A DNA stretch of 64,000 nucleotides. Source: Sisyra terminalis. Lineage: Eukaryota; Arthropoda; Insecta; Neuroptera; Sisyridae. Positions 38,021 through 50,227 of the stretch are shown one piece after another. Each line of letters opens with the position of its first letter. Within the stretch, counting starts at the first letter, position 1. The position numbers and the translations under genes are program-made. The notes under the pieces are model-generated. The model saw nothing but the letters and a program-made list of their open reading frames with translations. It had not been told where the DNA came from and searched no databases. The stretch spans positions 55,069,080 through 55,133,079 of the forward strand of contig OY292276.1 in assembly GCA_958496175.1 (NCBI GenBank), written 5' to 3'.

Positions 38021-39125
38021 AAAATAAAACAACAAAAATAAAGCGACAAGTGGAATTACAAAGAAATATTTTGCGTTGTATTTCCCATTTTTTTAATAGG
38101 CTTACCTGTTCTAATATCATTCTTGGGGTTCATTTCATATTTCTTACCCAATTAGCTTTCTTTTCATTAATGAAAATTTGAATTTGTTTCCCCGAAATTG
38201 ATTTCTTCATGATTTTCTTAGGATTGCCAATATAAGTATTTTAACCCGGAGACTGTTTCTCCGAGCTCTGGGGTTTCAATTCCAGGTTAAGTATATAGAA
38301 TAAGGGTTTGGAGAGGAGATAGAAACAGAATACGTTTGGATCTTGTAAAAGTCGAACTTTTAATATCTAAAAGCTCCACAGCAAAAGTCCTCAGTGTAAA
38401 GTGCACAAAGTAACAAAAAGTACAATTTTAAAAAATAATATAAAATATGATTCTTTATCCTTCATATTCCAGTTAAGTACCTACTTATTATCTAAGACCG
38501 AATATTGATTTTTTTATTTTTTGTTACTTTTTTTAGATATAAATGAGTATTTTTATTTTATGTTACAATTGTTCAAGAGTAAATAATTTTAATTAAATAA
38601 AGTTAATTCTTCACATTAGTTTTTCTTTTCTTCAGGTCAGCCTTGTCTCAATGTTGGCAATCCACGGTTTTCCTCTTTTTTTTAATTTGCGAAATCTTCA
38701 GTTCCATATTTTCATCGGAATCGTGGTGTAAGTTATCTTTATGAATCATTTTCCCACTACTTTTCCTATATTTACTGTACAGCTTTCGTTCCTCAAATTT
38801 TGTATAAGACCCTAAATTTTTGTATAAAAAACCACAGTTATTTTCCATATGAGCTTAAACATCTTTTTGTATATTTTGGTTTCACACTACTGTTTTCAAT
38901 AATTTCCCCCAATCCGATTCTTCCAACAATTATTTCCCGAAAAAATTTTCCCCAGAAACCATTTTTTTTTCTTCTTCTTCTTCATCGTCCCTCAGGTCTT
39001 TTCTCAGAGCTCCTTTGCACTAAATCTTAAAAAACCATTGTATCTCAGCTTTATTTTTCCGTGAGATAAATCTCAGCAGATAACCAATTGTATCTTTATG
39101 TGTATTTCCCAGCTTATGTCCAAGT
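38021..39125. other. Gene-free stretch
   Basis: No convincing gene. A minus-strand frame at 38648-38848 gives 66 hydrophilic residues with a KKKRK cluster, but it has no splice or homology support. The hairpin CGGAGA-ctgtt-TCTCCG is at 38247-38263, and a TTC microsatellite is near 38968-38982. Confidence 0.35.
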
Positions 39126-39129
39126 GGCG

Positions 39130-39330
39130 CAAGAGTACTGAATCAAAACTTGACTACCAAATACTGGGGGGCTGTTTCCTTTCCCGTGCTGCATTTTTTG
39201 CATGCCCTTTACTAATATTTATCCTTATAGTTTTGAGATGCTTTCTGAAATTGCTGAATCCCTTTGATAAATCTGCCAGAATTCTGATATCCTTCCTTCC
39301 GGTGACTAGATGGTTTCTTTATTTGTCAAA
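39130..39330 (-). pseudogene. Possible LINE C-terminal remnant (RNase H / zinc-knuckle end)
   Basis: On the minus strand, pieces read LSKGFSNFRKHLKTIRI and, after a frameshift, RACKKCSTGKETAPQYL. The spacing of an FRKHL-like block followed by C-x-x-C and ETA recalls the C-terminal region of some non-LTR retrotransposons. The match is weak and interrupted by stops, so this is a tentative reading. Confidence 0.25.
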
Positions 39331-39781
39331 TTTTGCTTTATTATAACCTTTGAAAATTTGCCACCTTAACAATTATATCTGGATATGATTTGCTCATTGG
39401 ATTCAATCAAAGATAGAGAACAAAGATTGAAAACACATACTGGTTAGTGAAAATCAAGTATAATTGTCTCAAATTTGAAATAACTAATTGCTGTCATTGT
39501 TTCAACTAGCATTTCGATTTCATTCTATTGCCAAATTGGTCAGTTGTGTCTGTTATTAGTTACTAGTTTATCTTAATAGTTATCACTTATAGCTATTCAT
39601 ATTTTTAAAATTGGTTTCATAAAACTTTTTGTCCTTAATTTTAACATATAAGAATGAAATATATAGTATACACAAGCCATTCGAATTAATAATATGGACT
39701 TACTAATATAGACAGATTTTTTGAGCCTCCAGAATCTTTTAAGTTCATCGAACTTAAAATATATAAAACTTTATCTGGAAT

Positions 39782-40012
39782 ATTATTTATTTTTAGTAGG
39801 ATAGTGGACATGAAAGGATGTAGATCCATATACTAATTATTAATTTTGCGACACGTTTCGGTCTTTTATTAGACCTTCATTAGGCTTCTTAGGGTCTAAT
39901 AAAAGACCGAAACGTGTTGCTAAAATAATAATTAGTATATGGATCTACATCCTTTCATGTCCCCTATCCTACTAAAAATAAATAATATTATGTAAATTAT
40001 GGATACAACCAA
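39782..40012. mobile_element. Small hammerhead-type foldback with 12-bp target duplication
   Basis: Perfect 12-bp duplications TTTATCTGGAAT at 39770-39781 and 40013-40024 bound a 231-bp element. Its arms run from ATTATTTATTTTTAGTAGG at 39782 to the complement ending at 39986. A 26-base one-sided extension fills 39987-40012. The left arm (minus strand, 39848-39885) holds the motif as AAGC, CTAATGA, extra A, stem GGTCT/AGACC, GAA, ACGT. The right arm keeps the stem and GAAACG but has lost the CTGANGA part. There is no coding capacity. Confidence 0.8.
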
Positions 40013-40024
40013 TTTATCTGGAAT

Positions 40025-41646
40025 TTCCATAAAAAAACATAATGTTTGGGGAAATATTTTCGATGAATTTTTTTTTGCAGAAGTGAGAAATTGAGAGATA
40101 AAATTTAAGAAAATTATCATTCGAGGGAATCTGCTAGAAAATCTCATAACAAGGACTATAATTGATTTGTTAAGGATTTTCTTTTCCTTGTTTTTTCGTC
40201 AATTATTGTTTTTTATTATTATTATTTCATGAGGTTTGCATATGTTTTTACCAACTACCAAATGTGTCTATGCTTTTAAATGGAAAAATACAAAACTTAA
40301 CTTGAAATATTTTTAATCATTGATCACTTGAAAAAATATATCGCTGGATTTGGACCAGACTTAGCTATAACGTACGGATTTTTTTTTAGATTTATAACTA
40401 TAAATTATTTTAACAAGACCCCAGCTTGGAAAAATATCATTAATACAGTACTATATTCACATAGCGAATTCTCAAATGACCTTAATACCTATTTATATTT
40501 CTGCCCTTGCGTTCATAATTTATTATAAAAAAAAAAGGTAAATTCCAGAAACAGTTATTCTATCAATACATTGTAGCACTTAGTAAAAAATTCAAATATA
40601 TCTATAACCGCAAAAATAATTGAAATTTTTCTTTTTCAATAGTAAATATCCAAGTGGAGTAAAATACTGATAAGTAAACAATTAATTAATTGACCAAAAA
40701 AATTTGCAATGTCGATAAATTCTGCGTACACTATGCAAATTTAGGTCGCAATTAAAATCCAACGGAAAACAATGCAGAAGAGAATGCGTATGCGTTTTTG
40801 TATTAGTTTCACAATTTAATTCAAACTATATTTTCTATACTTTTTTTTCTGCTTTTTATAGTTTTGAGATAAGCGTATTTGTGAGAAGTATTTATCATTT
40901 CTAATTTTATTTGATGATCTAATTTATTGATCTTGTAATAATTAGTTGCTAGATCGTTAAATTGTAATTAGAGATTGGTGAAATATTTCTGGAATTGTAT
41001 CTAAGCATTGGATTGTATTGGTGGAGGCTAATGAAAGCCGTATTAAAAGCTTGAAAACGTTTTCGTTAGTGGTTCACAGATGGCATTTGAATCAATAAAA
41101 AGCTCCACTATTTACTCCAGTAAAAAAATTTATCTGACATCTTTTCATGTTTGTTACAGATGGCACAACAATCGTAAAGTTCCCTACAAGGAAAAACTTT
41201 AGTGCTATGCATTTTTTCTTCGAGAAGTTTAAGCCTTATCGAATTATTCTTTTGGTAGGGCGTTAATTATAGCGAATCTTTGAACCGAATCGTTTTCAGC
41301 CGAGAATTGTTGCATGCATTCATATTGTGTGTATGTGTATTGTATATAAACGTATAAATATTCACATAAAATTTTAATAATAAAAGGCTAGCGCGTGTAT
41401 TGAAAATGAAGTCGCTTCGACAGCCTCGCCCTCGCCATTGTTATACAGATTCGTATTATTCGAAACACCTGCATTTGAATAAAACGAGAAACAGCAAAAA
41501 ATTAACCACAATATGCACAAACCTTAAGTTGCACAGTGTTCATTTAAAATTATTCTTTGGCTAATAGATCTATCGCGGGTACAGGGTGTTTTCGAGATGA
41601 TATTTTCCTAAAAGGATATTTTTCTAAATTTTTTGGAAGTTTCATG
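40025..41646. other. AT-rich gene-free stretch
   Basis: No gene is recognised. Short frames such as 40328-40528 lack domains. Confidence 0.4.
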
Positions 41647-41654
41647 TTAGTCAT

Positions 41655-42611
41655 TAGACTGGGCCAAAAGAATCGACTATTTTTTTTTTTTGAAAAGTAT
41701 ATCGAAAATATTGTTCAAGGTGACAAGAAAAAAATATATCGGGAAGGTTTGGGCCCTTAATATTAATATTAAGAGGTCTATCATCTTCAATTTCGATTTT
41801 TTATTTGTGCTTTCATTTTTGCATCAATGCTGTCAAACTATCAAGGTAAAAAAATTTGTCTGCACATATATTTATAGAAAAATAAATTCCCTACAAAAAA
41901 CGTCTCCTTAAAAATTTTTGCCAGACACGCCGTTTCCGAATAATCAAGCCTTAAACATTGATATAATTTTTAGATTTATCTTGTTTATTTAGGAATTTTG
42001 TAACTAACGAACAAATAATTTTATAGAAATGAACAATATAGATTCTTAAAGGGAATTAAATGTTCTACAGCAAAGGTCTCTAAACGCTTTTACATAAAAT
42101 CACTCTTTCAAAATTGGTTCAACAACGAAAAAAACAATAATTTAATTTTTCCTTTAACTTTAATTGTGAATTACTTGTGAAAACGTTAAGAGACCTTTTT
42201 TGTAGAGCATTAAATCTCCTTTAAGAATCCATATTGTTCATTTCTATATATTTATTTGTTCGTTAGTTACAAAATTCCAAAATAAACAAGATAAATCTAA
42301 AAATGATATCAATGTTTAAAGCTTGATTATTCGGAAACGACGTGTCTGGTAAACATTTGCATAGAGAAGTTTTTTGTAGGGAATTTAATTTTTTATAAAC
42401 ATATGTCCAGATGAATTTTTTTACTTTGATAATTTGACAGCATTGACGCAAAAATGAAAGCACAAATAAAAACTCGACATTTTAGATGATAGACCTATTA
42501 ATATTAATATTAAGGGCTCAAACCTTCCCGATTTTTTTTTGGTCACCTTTAACAATATTTTCGATTTACTCTTCAAAAAAAAAAAATAGTCGATTTTTTT
42601 GGCCCAGTCTA
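41655..42611. mobile_element. hAT-like foldback transposon, 957 bp
   Basis: A perfect 8-bp target duplication TTAGTCAT (41647-41654 and 42612-42619) flanks perfect terminal repeats TAGACTGGGCC / GGCCCAGTCTA. Target size and TAG-type ends fit hAT elements. The two halves are inverted copies over about 300 bp each, including AATATTAATATTAAG, TGTAGGGAATTTAATTTTTT-like and TAACGAACAAATA blocks. The interior at 42080-42200 is also folded. No transposase domain is visible. The mirror-image frames at 41690-41911 and 42263-42463 come from the palindrome. Confidence 0.85.
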
Positions 42612-42619
42612 TTAGTCAT

Positions 42620-45600
42620 ATACGATTTCTCGTTCTTAATCGTCGAATTTCTTCGTAAGTCTTCATATATTTCATTTTTTATCAGTTTATCGTTGATTTC
42701 TATTCTTCTATAGTATCTTTGGTTTCCTTTTAGATATTTAAGCAAATAATTTCTTTGGAAGCTACGATTAAATGTATTCAAATCAACTAAGATACTTATT
42801 CTTAACAGATTTTACTATAGCTTGGTTCGTCCCCCAGATTTTTTGAGATATTCTGTATTTGTATTTTTTTCTACATTTACATGTTAAACTCCAGAATTCA
42901 ATTAATTTTTAAGCCTTCTATACCTAGCTAATTAAGGTGCCAATATTGCATCTGATACACATTGTAAATTTGGTCCTTGTTTGAGATTATAATATGCAAC
43001 CCATAGTATTCGTTGCAACTGAGGTTTTTCTTCCTTAAGTTATCCAAAAATGACAACAATTTTTCTTAATCCATCCCTATTGGATGCCGTCCGAAAACCT
43101 TTTATTGAAATCCTATTACTTTTGGAAAAAGGCTTCTAAAGTTCTTCCGGTCTATACTTCTTTTTTCTTCGATCTTATCTGCATATTGATCTGCAAGAGT
43201 TTACATTTGGTACTTTGTAGTATTTACTGGATACCCAAACTTATACCATTTGATACTTGTAAAAACTATCGTCACTATTTCTGTGAATAATAATGATATT
43301 TAAAAAATCTACTTTGTTAAAGAATTTGTTAGTATTTAGTTAGAACATACTTGATGAATAAATGCACCTACCTACTTAATGTATTCTGGTATTATCATAA
43401 TTTTCGCTTTATTCTAGTGCTTTTATTTAATTAATTTGGAAGAACTACCTTTAATAAAATCTTAAAGTTTTGAACCAAACTTTGTATTTTTCTTTGAGTA
43501 GTACTTGGGGAACTATTACAAACATCACATACAGTTTTCTTTTATGTTGATTTTCTTATTCAAACTTTATTTATCGTTGATGATTATTCTTTCAATTGGT
43601 TGTTTCACAAATTAGTGAATTCAGAATTTTCGTTAAAGAAGGTGAGGGGGAGAAGCTTAAAGACTTAGTTCCATTGATGGTTGTTTTAATCGGTAAACAT
43701 TAGAAAAGAATACAAATTTTTTGTTGTTTAAAGCATAAGGAGCTTCCTCGGAAAAAATTTGGCGAAATCTTATAATACTTTGCAATTTGTGATTTGTTTC
43801 GGATGGAATCAAATAAGGGAGGATTCTTTTTTGTCACCCTGCTGGAGTCTGAACCCGTTATTCTAACATTGCATCAAAGTTTAATACCAAAATTTGCTGT
43901 ATCTAACCATTTAGGAAAATAGTAATAATCAAAAATGTATTCCCAAAAAATCTTATAAGTTTATAAAATATATGAATTTTATTGAAAACTTGATACCAAA
44001 TTATCCACTTTTTCCCCATAATATTTGATCAATTTTGTTCTTTGGAAACACGCTATATAAATAATGAGAAAAAATACATCTAAGCAGGGATACACTAGTA
44101 AAAAGTACCTTCTTATTTATTGTTAAAATGAGGGAAAAATTAAGGAATTTCACTTGTTTCAAGGTGTGTGATGATTCAAGGGCTATTTTAAGTGCATTTG
44201 GAGTGCATTCACGGAAACGCATTCAATTGTCTTTTATGGCGGTGCATTTAAAAAAAAATAAAATAATAATATGTATTACAATACTATATAAGATGAGGGT
44301 AATTAGAATGCAAATTATTATTTAATACGCCGTGTATTTAATAAACCAGTGATACTTAAACGTTCAGTTAGTTCCTGAAATATTTGTGATAATTTTTCAT
44401 AAAACCAAGTAGGTTTTACGTCAAAGCAATCTTAGTTATTTTAACCATTACGTCAATTTTGTGCAATTAACCTTGATATGGTTTACGTTTTAATGAATTT
44501 ATAACTATTTAAGACATTCATCAAAAAAATGATAAGAATTAAATATGTAGATTATGGTTTTATCTACAACTTTTGGCTAACATATTTTCTTTTATTGTTG
44601 ATCATTTTTAAGATATGACTTCCCAAAATATGATATTTTATTGGCTTAACTTGACTAACTATTCTTCTGAAAGTCTTTACAAAGTTGAAAAATTGAAATT
44701 ATCTTATTACTTACTATTTAAAAAAGAAAAAAATATTTTTTTTATTTGAAGCAGAAAAAAAGACCTGTTGAATACCCCATTTTCTCATATTATGTTAATT
44801 TTAATTCATAATACCTATTATATACATTCAACTCGTTTAGTCAACCACTTGATGATATTTGAAGGGGGGACAAGAGATTGTGAATTAATCTAATGGATAT
44901 TAATTGGCCGAATTAATTATAAATGACTCTTCTAGTCTCGTTCGTCATCAGTAATTCAATTGCAAAACGATAAACAATTTTTTCTTTCCTGAAAATCTTT
45001 GGAAAAAAAAATAACTACAACTTATAATTTATTACAATTTTATTTATCATTTTTTTTCTCTACCATTGTATAACATCAAGATTATTACAATAAAGACGCA
45101 AATATTTATTTATTTATTTTTTTTTTTTGGTTAATTTTTGAGAAGATTTTTCTTCGTTTTCTTTAGTGTATTGAGAGGAAAAGTTTTTCTTTTACATTCT
45201 TATAGAATTGAAATAAAAATTATAATTTCTTTAATCAATAATAAAATCTAACAATCAATAACATAATAAAATCTGTCTACTGTCTAACTAAGAACTATTA
45301 ACGTAGGCTCGTTTTTAACAAAATTTGACTAAAAAATAAATTTTAAAAAAATGAGATTTTTGTTAATGTCTAAGTCAAGAAATTTTATGGAATAAACAAT
45401 AAAAACATTTTTTCGGGAAAGTTTACGTTTTATGAGGAAATTATGATTCTGATACGATTGTGTAGGATGATTTGGATTATTTTTGGTTCTACAAATACTA
45501 TAGTAAAAATGGACTTACAAGATCAGTTCAAATGGACGAAAAAGATGCAAAAAATGCACCCAAAAGTCTTTGAAAAAATGCATAATTGGTTCTTTGAATA

Positions 45601-46555
45601 ATATAACTATAATATTAATGGAAATATTTTAGATGAAATCAATCGTACCAGTACCAAAACATTAATAAAACTCCTCATTAACTTTAACTTTCTTACATAA
45701 CTTATAAATATTTTACATTTTTTTATTCAATATTAAAATGCACAAGATAAAATATCACAATACATATAGAGAAGCTAGATGGACCATTTTTCTAGTATAA
45801 CAACGACTTGTTTTCCATCTAAATTCTTCAACCTTTATAAAAGTTTATATATATAAATTCACGTTTTCATACAATTATAAGACCCAAAAAAATAAAATGG
45901 CACATAGTTATTTTTCGTTCGTGTTTTCTTGTGACCAATACCGAAATTCGTACCGAAACTTACGAAAATTGTAGCTCAATAAAAAATAAAAACCAAAACT
46001 GAGAAAAATCTGGGGACCAGCCCGTAATTTCAATTCGATTTTCCTTCCTAAATTTGCACTTTTCATCATTCAAATTTCCCCGTCGAACATAATTTACTAG
46101 ATATATATATATATATATTTTTTTTTTACATTTATGCTAAGTACATTGGGCTAAAGTGCAGCTTGGCTTACAATTCTAAAAGCATTTATGCTTAACAATA
46201 ATAAGAAATTGAGTTATTTTTTTTTCTTTCATTAAGGTAAACATTTAACTAGTTAACAACTGAATTAATTGATTAAAAATCATAAAATTGAATAAAACAA
46301 CATAGAATTAGGCACATTAGAACAAAGAGAAGATAAGAGTCGTTCTAAAAAAACAGATGTGCTAATAATGCAGCATAGAGTCCAGAATTGTCATTTAAAA
46401 GCTCATGAATCCAATGAAATTTTTAAACAAAATATTTCCGATTTTGGTAACAACCTGTGGTTGAAATGTATCATCCAAATTGTTAAGGAATATGAGAAAT
46501 AAAATTCAAAATAATTTAATGAATTTTCTAGTAACGTTGGCTACTGACAAAAATG
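42620..46555. other. Gene-free stretch
   Basis: No supportable gene. There is a TA microsatellite at about 46100-46118 and long poly-T near 45111-45130. Frames at 43084-43290 and 44001-44325 show no domain and occur on both strands. Confidence 0.4.
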
Positions 46556-46559
46556 AGCT

Positions 46560-48085
46560 TTTTACCCCCTCCCTTTTTAATTTAAGAACCATGCCTTAAT
46601 AGAAAAAGATTGGATATACCAACAGGAATGACCAGAAGAAGAACAATGGAGGCTTAGAATTAGAAAATTGATGATAGAAACCAGTTGTTTTGGTGTAGAT
46701 GTTATAGGAGAAGCTGGAAAAGGTGGAAAGGTATAAATAAACTTATCAGAAGAGGAAAATCTAAAAGGATTTGAAAGATTTAAAGGACCTAATGTACCCA
46801 GAGGTAAATGGAGATAACTCAAACGAGGTTATTAGGATAGACGCCGAAATTTGGGGAAAACCAAAAACAATTGGATAAAAAGCAGTAAAATTTAAAATCA
46901 AACAATGATCAGAAAAGAGATAACAGGATATCAAAATTGGAGGGGGGTTTAAGATTTGAATAGATTGATTCGATCTTCAAATGTTTGGAAATGTATCTTT
47001 AATGCTTTAATTAAATTATCTCTTCTGATAAATTAGCTTGATATCCCCTCCCTTTTTAAAACAAAAACAATGCTTTAGGGTAGCGGTTCCTAACCTTTTT
47101 CAGCCGCGGACCCCCAAGGAAATCAAGCATAATGCCAAGGACCCCTGAGTGAAAAAAGGTGCAATTTTCGGACAATATTATATTTTAGTATTCCTTCATT
47201 TAATTAAAAAACAAAAAGCAAAATTTTTCAAATGGGACCGCGGACCCCCAGGGGTCCGCGGACCATAGGTTAGGAAACAATGCTTTAGGGGAAAAAGATA
47301 GGACAAGCCCACAGGAATGACCAGGAGAAAGACAGTGGAGGCTTAGAATTAAAAAATTGAAGGTAGAAACCATTAGTTTTGGTGTAGATGTTACAGGAAA
47401 AGCTGGATAGTTAAAAATAAGCTTATCAGAAGAGGAAATTCTGGAAGGATTAAAGGATCTAATGTACCCAGAGGTCTTGTGGCATGTAAATCGAGATGAT
47501 TCAAAGGAGGTTATTTGGATTTTGGGGAATACCAAAAATAATTGGACAAAAAGCAGTAAAATATGAAATCAAAGAATATTCTGAAAGTTAAAAGGATGTC
47601 AATATGGGGGGGGGAGTTATAAGATTTGAATAGATTGATTCGATTTTCAAAAGCAGGTAATGTTTGGAAATTTATCTTTAATGCTTCAATTACATTGCCT
47701 CTCCTGATAAAAATTAGGTTTATATTCCCTCCCTTTTTAATCTAAGAACAATGCCTTAATAGAAAAAGGTAGGACAAGCCCACAGGAATGACCAAAAGAA
47801 GGACAATGGAGACTTAGAATAAAAAAATTGAAGGTAGAAACCACTCGTTTTGGTGTAGATGTTACAGGATAAGCTTGAAAAAATGGAAAAGTATAAATAA
47901 GGTTATCAAAAGAGGAAAGTCTGGAAGGATTTAAAGAATCTAATGTACCCAGAGGTCTTATTAGGAGGTTACTTGGATTTTAGGGAATACCAAAAATAAT
48001 TGGACAAAAAGCTGTAAAATATGAAATCAAAGAATTTTCAGAAAGATAAAAGGATGTCAATATTCGGGGGGGGGGGGGGAGTTAC
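46560..48085. repeat. Tandem array, about 475-bp unit, three copies
   Basis: Copies start near 46562, 47044 and 47728 with CCCTCCCTTTTTAA. Each contains CAGGAATGACCARRAGAA, TTTTGGTGTAGATGTTA, CTAATGTACCCAGAGGT and a run of 6-14 G before AAGATTTGAATA. Copy 2 is longer because of the MITE at 47081-47282. On the minus strand all three copies keep a related open frame of about 70 codons, but with no start, partner exon or known domain I do not call it a gene. Confidence 0.8.
47081..47282. mobile_element. hAT-like MITE inside the tandem array
   Basis: The 202-bp element has an 8-bp target duplication CTTTAGGG (47073-47080 and 47283-47290). It begins TAGCGGTTCCTAACC and ends GGTTAGGAAACAATG. GC-rich inner repeats GCGGACCCCC and GGGGTCCGCG flank an AT-rich centre. 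Copies 1 and 3 of the array lack it. There is no coding capacity. Confidence 0.85.
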
Positions 48086-48427
48086 AAGATTTGAATATAT
48101 TGATTTGAAAGGAATTTTTCTTCGAATTCTTCCAAAATTTATCACTGCTGCTTTGATAAAAGTGAATCATAAGTTTCACTCTTGTTACAATTTTGGATGG
48201 GGTGCATTTGTGGCCACAGGTGGTTCCAAAAATCGGGTTATATTGTTTAGCAGTTGTGAATTTCCACGACTTTTTTAAATAACGTAAAACATATGCCGTT
48301 GACTTCTGATCTTCGTTGGCAGTATTGGTATATGAGTGTATGTTTAGTTGCCTATACTAACGCAGTCGTAAAACGATTTCATTTTAAAATTTTCCGAATT
48401 TTTTGGTTTTTCTAGCCATATATTTGG

Positions 48428-48433
48428 TTTAAT
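48428..48433 (-). terminator. Candidate poly(A) signal ATTAAA for the BTB-BACK gene
   Basis: The hexamer ATTAAA on the minus strand lies about 160 nt past the stop codon at 48593. No AATAAA was seen nearer on that strand. This is the best candidate by position only. Confidence 0.35.
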
Positions 48434-48592
48434 CGAAAAATAGTGATTAAAAATTTCGTTAATTTTCGTTAATTGGGCCATCAAATGTGTGTCGTTAGCA
48501 AAAATAGACATTTTCTCCTATGTGATATAGAAATATTATGGCAATGGGATCACACAAATCGCTTTGGTTTTTGAAATGTCGCTGGCCACGTT

Positions 48593-50145
48593 TTAGTCGA
48601 CGCACCAGACGAAGAATTGGCAAAGACAGTCGAAGCATTTGGAGAATTTGTTGCTGGTTTTCGACGTGGCCGAGTTGATGGACGCGGGCGAAACGGGCGA
48701 ACGTTGGTGCGTAAGACGCGATACTGTGCGGTGACTCAGCGGATACGGTTTGGCGATGTCGCCGTGACGGTAACGTCGCTCGTTGACTTTCATCTGACGG
48801 AAAATTTCGTCGCGCTCGGTATCGGTCAAGATGTTGGCTGGACCATCCATGAATTCGCGTTTTCGCATCAGTGAAAATCGCACCAAATTGTCGGGGAATG
48901 TGAGAATCTTGTGCTTCATGGCGTTGGTGTTTTCGACGCCGAGACGTTTACATTCGCGATTGAGCCAACGCTCGAATGCCGTCCATACGTCGAACTCACG
49001 TTTGACACGTAGCGAATCGCGTTTTAAGATGGTTTCGACATCATAACGACTTAGGTCCTCGAAACGTTCGCTGTCCAAGACCTGGTTGGTTTCCGTGTCG
49101 ACAATTATGAAGCAATTGGTTCGCAGTTTGTTTAATTCTAGTTCAATCTCGCCTTCGATCGAAGTATCATCCAAAGAGATCATTGTAAAGTTCATTCCCA
49201 AAGCTTCTAACACTTGAAGAACGTTTCCGGTACTCAAATTTTCATCAATGTATTCAATCGATTTTGAAACGATATTGATGCACTGGAATCGGCACCCAGC
49301 CTTAAGAACGGCCAACGCTGTTTCCAACGATTGCAAGGAAATTGGCAACCCATATAGATATCTAAAAAAAATGGAAATAATTAGATTTTTTTCAAAGTCT
49401 TTGATCTGTAACACCTTGGTTCGGACATAAGGATATACAAACTTCATAGAAAACAAATATCTATCCAAAAATTCTTTTCCAAAAACACAATTGCTATTGG
49501 TTGAAATTGGAAAAGGATTTTGGGTTTTTGGTCATAAAATTAAGAGGCATTTGTTTTATTCTCATTTTGTTTTTTTATTTTATTTTATTATTTATCTGTT
49601 TTATTCAATTCGCGGGGGGCTGTCTTAAACTGTTTTATTCAATTCGCGGGGGGCTGTCTTAAACTGTTTTATTCAATTCGCGGGGGGCTGTCTTAAACTG
49701 TTTTATTCAATTCGCGGGGGGCTGTCTTAAACTGTTTTATTCAATTTACTTAAAACGGCATTTGAAAATTAGTGGGATTAAGAATAGAAAATGTACCGAA
49801 TCTTCACAGATGTTACATATCATTAACGAATTTTATTAGAATTCGCTGATTTTTTTTCGTTTAAAACCTTAAAAGCTGCTCGAATCCTCGTTGGTTCACA
49901 TCATTGATGAAAATGGTACGCGACGGAGGCATCACCAGAAACATTTCCCGGAGCGTATTGCTAACTTTGCTAAGCACACACGTGTGACCCGGAAATCGCC
50001 ACGTGTCACCATCGGGTGGTCCAACAATGAACGTCACATCACTGTCCATTTCATTGTCGAAATACTGCTCATGACCATTGTAATGTCTGCAAAACGGCGT
50101 AATCTCACTATACGGCGGCACTTCTTCGCCCACAACAACCACCAT
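48593..50145 (-). CDS. BTB-BACK domain protein (BTBD-like, two coding exons)
   Basis: Exon 1 is 50145-49868 and exon 2 is 49361-48593. The intron runs from a CTTTTAAG/GTTTTA donor to a TTTTTTTTAG/ATATC acceptor. Joining them keeps frame across an Arg codon and restores the BTB-domain phrase QLLRYLYGLPI, giving 348 residues. I chose the ATG at 50143-50145 for its CAAAATGG context, because upstream sequence in frame has only a GTG and then a stop. Residues about 28-130 form a BTB/POZ domain (DSDVTFIVGPP, then FPGHTCVLSKVSNTLREMF). About 140-270 form a BACK domain (VWTAFERWLNRECKRLG). BTB-BACK proteins commonly act as dimeric adaptors, often for Cullin-3 ligases, and that role is inferred here. 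Relatives such as BTBD1/2/3/6 carry a C-terminal PHR domain. This protein instead ends in a basic, Ser/Thr-rich linker and a cysteine-rich tail (CFDCLCQFFVWC). The orthologue is not determined. Confidence 0.85.
49596..49746. repeat. Perfect 34-bp minisatellite in the BTB-BACK intron
   Basis: Four identical 34-bp units start at 49596, 49630, 49664 and 49698, followed by a 15-bp partial copy. Each holds CAATTCGCGGGGGGCTGTC, so the plus strand has four G6 runs spaced 34 bp apart. The unit is unusually GC-rich for this region. It lies wholly within the intron (49362-49867). Confidence 0.95.
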
Positions 50146-50227
50146 TTTGGCTCCACTAAATCCCAATTTGCCCTTAATTAGTGTTAGCACCCAATCACAC
50201 CTTCGGCACGACTATCAAGTTGGCTCT
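50146..50227 (-). other. 5' UTR segment and splice acceptor of the BTB-BACK gene
   Basis: On the minus strand, TTTTTTTTGTTTGCAG ends at 50226, a strong acceptor with a polypyrimidine tract. The following sequence (50225 down to 50146) contains an in-frame stop before the start codon, so it is 5' UTR. This implies at least one further upstream non-coding exon at higher coordinates, which I could not locate. Confidence 0.6.

Noticed and set aside
38648..38848. 66-codon minus-strand frame with a KKKRK cluster
   Set aside because: Short, no splice signals or homology recognised, and plausible by chance in A-rich DNA.
49596..49746. CRISPR-like array
   Set aside because: The 34-bp units are directly adjacent with no spacers and sit in a eukaryotic intron.
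50146..50190. Extending the BTB-BACK protein to the GTG at 50188-50190
   Set aside because: GTG is not a usual start in animals, a stop lies a few codons further upstream, and the ATG at 50143-50145 has a good context.
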